From Aldrovandia affinis (taxonomy: Eukaryota > Chordata > Actinopteri > Notacanthiformes > Halosauridae): a stretch of 64,000 bases of DNA. A program made the translations under genes and the position numbers. The DNA lies in NCBI GenBank assembly GCA_029706075.1, contig JAINUG010000011.1, positions 5,439,501 to 5,503,500 of the forward strand, in the 5' to 3' direction. Each line of letters opens with the position of its first letter. The stretch's first letter is position 1. Of the stretch, positions 58,047 to 64,000 are shown piece after piece. The notes under the pieces are model-generated. The model ran no database searches and was not told where the DNA came from. It saw nothing but the letters and a program-made list of their open reading frames with translations.

Positions 58047-58356
58047 GTTTTTTTTTTTTTTTTTGTTTCAGATTTTGTCCCATTTTCTCCCAATTAGACC
58101 CGCTATTTTTTTATGTCAATCCCCCCCTATTAATGTGACTTCACTGCCGTAGTCCTGCGACCGGTAGTGACGAAGGCAAAGTAACGCCTCCTCCAAGACG
58201 GCACTCACCAAGCCGTCGACCGTAACCCGGTACTACAGGGCCACTCTTATACACAGCGAACGTCCTGTCGGCTTCCCTCCCCCCTCCCTGGGGCGGACAG
58301 CCAATCGCCGCCCCTGGTGGCACTCCCGGCCAGAGCCGACTCTGGCGAGAGCGTTG
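58047..58356 (-). mobile_element. tRNA-Glu-family SINE, 5'-truncated, with target duplication
   Basis: The minus-strand body matches the SINE at 1515-1830 (GGCTGTCCGCCCCAGGGAGG, GGGGGGATTGACATAAAA, GGGAGAAAATGGGAC) and ends in poly-A (T-run at 58048-58064 on plus). The tRNA-like head is missing. Flanks AAGGGTGGCTAT (58034-58045 and 58357-58368) form the target duplication, placing the insertion in the 3' part of a Tc1 element. Confidence 0.85.
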
Positions 58357-58626
58357 AAGGGTGGCTATATTGAACCCCATTTCTCATTTTGTTCATGTGT
58401 TTTTGTTATTTTAAAGTACAGTGGCCAGCGTTGAAGGGTGGCTATTTTGAGGAATCCAAGATTACATTTTCTATATAATTTTCTTGAGCATTTCTTCGAT
58501 GTTCATTTTGTTCATGTGTTTTTTGTCATTTTAAAGTATTTACAGAAATGTATACGGTGTAAAGCATTGTCAATTATGACATAACCCTAGTTTCCAGCAT
58601 GTGTACTCAAACTTTTGACTGGTACT

Positions 58627-58629
58627 GTG

Positions 58630-58672
<43 letters not shown>
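58627..58672. repeat. TA/TG compound microsatellite
   Basis: TA run followed by TG run directly outside the right Tc1 terminus. Confidence 0.85.
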
Positions 58673-58673
<1 letters not shown>

Positions 58674-60094
58674 TATATACTCTATGTATTGTTTGAATAG
58701 TAAAATAACCTTGTATCACCATTTTTGGGGTTTGATACATGAATAGAAAGCTTGCATCATCAGTTTTGTACTATGCAATGTTTCATGGCTCTGTGACTAA
58801 TAAAGTTTATCCAAAACACCATGTTATTAAACTTCTAATGTAATATAATAATAAAACATTGTCATTTCCTGAAAAGTTGTCTTTTTGGAGAAACTGACTA
58901 CATTATATTGCCTATACTATAACCGTATCTGTGTTATTTTTGTATTCATCCTCTATTGCAATCAATCATAAGTAATAAGAAATTAATCTATTAAAAATAA
59001 CACATACATAGGTATGCCTGGACTAATCAAGCAAATTGGTATTGTTTTTTTTATTTCGAGTTACATACTTCACATGGTTTACATTACAAAGGAATGGTGG
59101 AGATACCCTTGCCTGCCAAGGGAACCTAGGAAATGGTTCCACAAGGCACATTTGCTAAAGTCAGCCTTTTGCCCTGCTGTCTATCATTCAGAATTGGCAG
59201 TGGGGGTAGTTGGCAAACTGCCCCACTGACTTATGTCTGAATTACCCTCGCAGCTCAGCCAAATTGTTCTCCACAGCACTTCTGTGGAACAGAATACACT
59301 GCAAACATTCGCTTTACTTTTGTCCTTCCTCTGACCTTTCCCATTCATTGTGAGGCGATATCAATAGCTTGCGCATCAACTCATCTGCCTCTTCAACATC
59401 TTATGGGACCTGTATAATCTATCTTTCTCCAGGTATGGGAAGCAAAAACCTTCTGAAACCTTTCTGAAAATGAAAGATGGGCAATAGGGTTATATAAAAA
59501 TGCCTTCGCAACAAATGGAGGACAAAATGTCAAACAAATGAACGACAGAAACAATGTGTTTTTTTAAATATTAAAGCAAGATTGATTAAAAAGTTAAATC
59601 CTGGTTTTTAATGATAACGCCCACAAACTAATTTTGTTCATGCATTTTGCTGAAAGCACTGTTTTGGACATAGGTTTTGGACGTTATAGGTTTTTAGAGG
59701 GGCACCTTGATTTAAAAAAGCATTAATGTAGGTACACATTATGAACAGCAATAGTTTAACAATACATCTTTTAACATTACATTGCACAGCAAGTTATGAC
59801 ACTATGCACACAGACTATCAAAATTAAATGGCTTATGATCACTTGCAAATATTACAAATGCTCCACCTTCAAATAATCACAATGTCTGGATAATTAGAAA
59901 AAGGTTTTAAAAATGTATTATTTGTAATACATCATTGTATATGCATAATGTTTCTTAGGTATTCTATTGTTTCTGTGTTTTATTGCCAGAAATATAGGTT
60001 GAATCCCCTTTACCATCATCTTTTTAACCCTTGGTGGACCAGGTATAATAGAAGAATAATTACTGACACAGGGCTGCTGGATGGCTTATTCTGT
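58673..60094. other. No gene recognised
   Basis: No identifiable coding or repeat structure; the open stretch at 59014-59229 matches no family. Confidence 0.35.
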
Positions 60095-60300
60095 TAAAGC
60101 ACTGTTCTAGTGTGTGGGTGAGCCCCACAATCTGGTATTAAATGCAAACTGTACCAGTACTGACTGTGGCCAGCAGCCCCGCACAATTGGCGATAGCGTC
60201 GCCCAGGGAGGGAGGGGTTCAGCTGCCGGGTTGTCTGTGCCTCTTCGCACACCAGTGACCCCCACTGATAAATTGGATGCTCACATTCTGACAGTATAAA
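60095..60300 (+). mobile_element. SINE-like repeat
   Basis: AGCACTGTTCTAGTGTGTGG, GAGCCCCACAATCTGGTATT, CAGTACTGACTGTGGCCAGC and GGCGATAGCGTCGCCCAGGG. A shorter copy of the first 90 bases is found at 63765-63850, which shows that this is a repeat. The Pol III boxes are too eroded to name with confidence. Confidence 0.5.
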
Positions 60301-60926
60301 ACTGTGCCCAAAGAGATTTCCTGCGACTCATGTCTGTGCAATCTTAATTTGTAGACTGTATTGTGAAAATAAGTGGCAGCTGTTTTGGAGGAGAGCACGT
60401 GCTTGTGCATGCTGTCCCGAATTGACAGCGGGGGTTGCAGCGAGCATGGCTTAGAATACATTTGAGGCATTGTAAATTGGGAAAAAGGGGGGTAAAAGCA
60501 TTAAAAATAATAATACTGACATTTGTTGCTTTGTATACCCTTCAGTTGGCAGGTGCTTTGTTTGTTTCTCTACCCTGTATTTTGGAGTATATCTTGCAAT
60601 CGTGTTTGCAGACTGATGTTAAATGCTTCCAGGGACTGTTCAGATACAAATCCTGTGGGAATAATCAATTTCACACACCTGTTCAACTGATTAAATAGTC
60701 CATTAATCCAGCGCCCTGACCTTGAGTTGTCCTCCAAGTCTGGATAAAGAGAAATGCATCGCTGTGGTGATCGTTTGATTCTTCTCAACAGCCAAATAAT
60801 ATGGATCTGCACTGCACCAATCAAAAATTACTTTTGATGATCATACCATCTGTCACACGCCACATGACAATCCCTGGATGGGAAAAGAGCAGTCTGGAGA
60901 CGGAGTGGAGTTTGTCGGTCTATGGA

Positions 60927-61000
60927 CCACAATCCACAATCCACAATCCACAATCCACAATCCACAATCCACAATCCACAATCCACAATCCACAATCCAC
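60927..61000. repeat. 7-base minisatellite, about 10.5 units
   Basis: Perfect tandem CCACAAT units, ending in a partial CCAC. The unit length is not a multiple of 3. Confidence 0.95.
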
Positions 61001-61290
61001 CACGATCCCTCACAACAATGACAAGACTCACTGCCTACAATATGCACACACGACAATCAATTCCATACACACACATGATACAACAAGACTGACTGATCCC
61101 CCACTCGCCCCACCTGCTCTTAAATAGGCTCACTTTCTGCCTGGCTCAGGTGGGACTCGTGAGGCAATCACCCAATCACAATCACTCACCACCAAACAAT
61201 TCATATTCTCACACAGACACCCAATCAGCCAATTGACTTCCATATCAATTAACTGATTGACACCAATTAAATAATAATCAAATCAACTAT

Positions 61291-61383
61291 GGCCTTTGGA
61301 GCAACCTTCCGGGCAACAGTTCACTCTCACACCCTGTGAGAGTGCCACACCTGCCCCCGGAAAGTCTCCCTGCTCCAAAGGCC
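61291..61383. repeat. Three-tier imperfect palindrome, 93 bases
   Basis: Three nested perfect stems on one axis: GGCCTTTGGAGCA (61291-61303) with TGCTCCAAAGGCC (61371-61383); TTCCGGG (61307-61313) with CCCGGAA (61356-61362); and CACTCTCACA (61322-61331) with TGTGAGAGTG (61335-61344) around a CCC loop. Thirty of the 46 bases per arm pair. It is GC-rich against AT-rich flanks, followed by a region with many CCCC and CACAC tracts. It could be a transposon-related hairpin or LTR leader; not assigned. Confidence 0.9.
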
Positions 61384-63670
61384 TCCAGCACATGTAAGAC
61401 ACAGGCAACCATGCCACTCCCACGTGGCCGAGACCGACGCCCCCACACCATCATACTATAACTAATCACATTACACACACCTGCCCCCCCAAAAGATAAA
61501 AATGTGAAAGAAAGTCAGTTTATGAATGGCATGGCATGAGGTATACAAAGCCCTTGCTAATTATTGAGTTTGGCCTTCACAGTTTGATTATTGGACCACA
61601 GGTCCAGGTATGGTTACATGTATAGGCATAGGTTATTCTCCCTTACTCCTGTCGGAACAATGAAGTTAGAATAAAAATTCTCTATTCCCTGAATCCAGTA
61701 GCCTTAACAGTCAAATGCCCTTGTTTAAAGTTCAGCACTCTGAATACTGAACACAAGTGGAATTACATGTTAAAACCCCTCACTTATCCTACATGTCAAA
61801 TATATTTATTAGTTTTAATATAATAATTACTGCACAGGATACCAATTATCAATTAAATCACCAAATTCGTTGATAGGCAGAGCAATCTGGTGGATTATAA
61901 TTAACAAAATATACAACTCACAATTCAATTAAAATTAACAGCTGGTTTATTAAGTTACAACAGTTAGACAAAATATTCAACGTCCAATCTACAGAAGTAG
62001 GTTCAACTACCTTAACAAATACTAAATCCTAAGAATTGTAAGAATCACAAAAGAGATTAAATGTAAGAAAATGATACCAAACCAAGCTTGTCTCTCTCCA
62101 AAAATGCAAAAGACATGCAGCTGAGGTGTGAGCTGGAACCAGATCTTCCAAGAGAACAGAAAAAAACTTGTAGAATTCCACCAAAATCTGCCTTGAGCCA
62201 CCAACAGGTCACACTTTAAGTGTTTGGAGGAGTGTTTGGTGATAGTGCCCATAATTTACTATTTGGGGGAAGGTCCAGCATGAGCCAGGTTCAGACCCCC
62301 TTTTTATATTTTTGTTTTGGGTCACTTACTACCACAAGATATATTTTCAAGGTCACCATTGATATGCTCCTCTCATGTTGAGAATTGTGGCGATATCAAA
62401 CATCACTAGGCTCTGGGGAAGCCAGCTTAATTTATACAGAGATGTTGGTTGAGCTAATATTTGGAGAGGCATAATATGCTCAAGAGCGTTGCTACCAAGT
62501 GACAAGGCCAATCATACCATGTTGACATCCGCTTTAATCTGGCGGGCCATAATTATTTTCTCCATGATCCATAATTTCCAGCTCATAACTTTCATAGAAG
62601 TTGTGTGTGGCTTACTAAAGCTACATACCCAAGTGCCCTGGCCTCACTCACAGAGCAGTAAACCTGCCCATGATGGCCCCACTGTGTCTGCCTGCGCAGG
62701 ATGACCAAAAGGCACCTCCCCGACACTCCTCTTACCAATTACCTTTAAGAACCTCTCTTTTGAGTGATAGAAGTACAATAATCCTGAAGGGGTTGATGAT
62801 TGGTTATCATGCATATTTTATATGCAATTGTCAAAAGTGCACCTTTATATTTCAGTGCTGATTTTATAAACATCTTTTTAAGGCATAAAATCACCAGTTG
62901 GTTGGTATTCCCTGTATGACATCAGTTATGAATAATTTTAGAAATATCTCATAAACCATTGGTGCATGGTTGAGAAGAATGTCTTCTCCCAAATGTACTG
63001 CCAGCCAGGCAAAATCTCATCGTTTTCAAGGGGGGTAAATTACATGAAAACAGCATAGCTCATTAGCCTGCATCTTTCATAATGCTAATGAAGTTTCACT
63101 GGAGATAAAGAATGGGAAATAGAGAAGGTTTTGTAGATTTGACACAATAAGCCTACGTTTGTCTCCAAATTGCCATTTAATGAATTGCACTATTTCCCCC
63201 TGAATTTAAGGTTTTATTGATGAGCCTCTGTTACTTTGTGACTTAAAAAAATATATTTTTTCCCAGACTGCTGTGTTCTCATTCCAAGAAACATATATTG
63301 CTCTGCAAAAATCTACATCTTAGCTGGGTGCATACAGTGGTAACCATGCATCGATATTATGGTGAAGCACTCAATAAGTAGATCTATGATTGATTTGCTA
63401 TGCCTGGAGAATCCCCTGGGTGAGAAAGACAGCCACTGAAGTAAAACAGCTGAAGCAGAGCTGTGGTAAGACTAGGGAATAAGACTAAGGACGAAGAAAA
63501 GATTTCAAAAACAACCAAAAACAGGCATGCAGGTGACTGTTATTATCATAAATCATATTATAGATTGCATAATATGCTCGAGCTGACACCAGTGTCATAG
63601 CCCCATTAAGCCAGTTGCATACCAGTGTGCATAAAGTGTTGTTTATTTTGAATATATATATACAGTATAT
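61384..63670. other. No gene recognised
   Basis: AT-rich sequence with no identifiable coding or repeat family. Confidence 0.35.
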
Positions 63671-63672
63671 AC

Positions 63673-63725
63673 ACTACCAGTCAAAATTAACCAAAACTGG
63701 TTACCAAAAACTGAAAAATAACAGA
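63673..63725 (+). repeat. Tc1 terminal-repeat fragment
   Basis: ACACTACCAGTCAAAATTAA and GGTTACCAAAAACTGAAAAA match parts of the long terminal repeat of the Tc1 element at 49472-50393, with the stretch between them deleted. Confidence 0.5.
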
Positions 63726-63764
63726 AAACAGAACCACACAGATTCTATAAGCTCATCATTTTAA

Positions 63765-63850
63765 GGCACTGTTGTAGTGTGTGGATGGGCCCCACGGCCT
63801 GCTATCGAATCCAGACCGTGCCAGTGCTGACTGTGGCCAGCAGCCCCATG
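63765..63850 (+). repeat. SINE-like repeat, short copy
   Basis: GGCACTGTTGTAGTGTGTGG, GGGCCCCACGGCCTGCTATC and CCAGTGCTGACTGTGGCCAG align with 60100-60178. The copy ends after GCAGCCCC-type sequence. Confidence 0.6.
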
Positions 63851-64000
63851 CATGTATGTAAATATATATGTAAGGATGAAAGCTGAATACCGCCAGAAGT
63901 GCGTAGATATTCAGATAACTTTTTTTCTGCTTATACCACGGCTACTTTCCATAAAAAATATTAATGTGGAAAAGTAAGAAAAATACAGTTATCAAGTAAA

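Larger units (their letters stand above)
57682..58626 (+). mobile_element. Tc1-like transposon, 5' gene half deleted, SINE inserted
   Basis: Termini CAGTACCAGTCAAAAGTTTG (57682) and its complement ending at 58626, bordered by TA. The left terminal repeat is only about 45 bases from the transposase core, so the DNA-binding half and first Asp are deleted. The 3' part holds a SINE (58047-58356) and, beyond it, a partial duplication (58352-58418 resembles 58432-58537). Confidence 0.85.

Noticed and set aside
60801..61127. Open frame with Thr-Ile-His-Asn-Pro-Gln-Ser repeats
   Set aside because: Translation of the 7-base minisatellite; a 7-base unit does open all frames, but there is no coding context.
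1..64000. CRISPR arrays, bacterial operons, phage modules or defence systems
   Set aside because: No spaced identical repeats, no ribosome-binding-site-led gene strings, and all recognisable proteins belong to eukaryotic mobile elements.

Overview
The window looks like ordinary repeat-dense DNA of a ray-finned (teleost-type) fish, not a compact gene cluster. The evidence is the repeat content: many Tc1-like DD34E transposons from different lineages, L2- and CR1-type LINEs, fish SINEs with tRNA-type and 5S-type heads, PIF/Harbinger, Tigger and hAT elements, and remnants of Gypsy-type LTR elements. No rRNA or tRNA gene, CRISPR array, operon or other bacterial feature is present. No complete host gene could be recognised. 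One 119-base splice-flanked open segment at 41950-42068 is the best candidate for a host exon.

Layout. 0.0-2.7 kb: an inverted pair of Tc1 fragments, a Tc1-type terminus hit by a tRNA-Glu-like SINE, and a broken P2X7-intracellular-domain-like pseudogene. 4.9-8.5 kb: a long minus-strand L2 LINE, immediately followed by a plus-strand CR1-like LINE (8.7-10.6 kb). 11.4-12.5 kb: Gypsy gag-protease remnants interrupted by a hAT end. 14.0-15.6 kb: an LTR and SCAN-like gag of a Gmr1-type Gypsy element, then a SINE. 16.7 kb: a 5S rRNA-derived SINE. 20.2-22.7 kb: a nested stack of two opposed Tc1 elements, a 1050-base solo LTR with target duplication, and a tRNA-derived SINE. 26.0-29.1 kb: an internally deleted CR1-like LINE copy, then a structurally complete 2658-base Harbinger transposon with convergent transposase and Myb-like genes, both disrupted. 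31-32.8 kb: a LINE tail, a second and older Harbinger transposase relic, and a SINE. 34-40.3 kb: a LINE 3' end, three Tc1 elements and a 902-base Tigger derivative. 41.3-42.1 kb: a LINE tail and the candidate host exon. 46-54.9 kb: three Tc1 deletion derivatives and a composite Harbinger-type MITE. 57.7-58.6 kb: a Tc1 derivative hit by a SINE. 60-64 kb: SINE fragments, a 7-base minisatellite and a three-tier palindrome.

The genes here are transposon genes, and nearly all are inactivated by stops, frameshifts or internal deletions. Within the Harbinger element, the transposase and the Myb/SANT-like protein would have worked as a pair, the latter binding DNA for the former. Most Tc1 copies keep their terminal repeats but have lost part of the catalytic core, so they would have depended on a transposase made elsewhere. 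Family names rest on recognised motifs, not on a database search. No convincing new system was found; the more unusual items are structural (nested insertions, palindromes, in-frame minisatellite).
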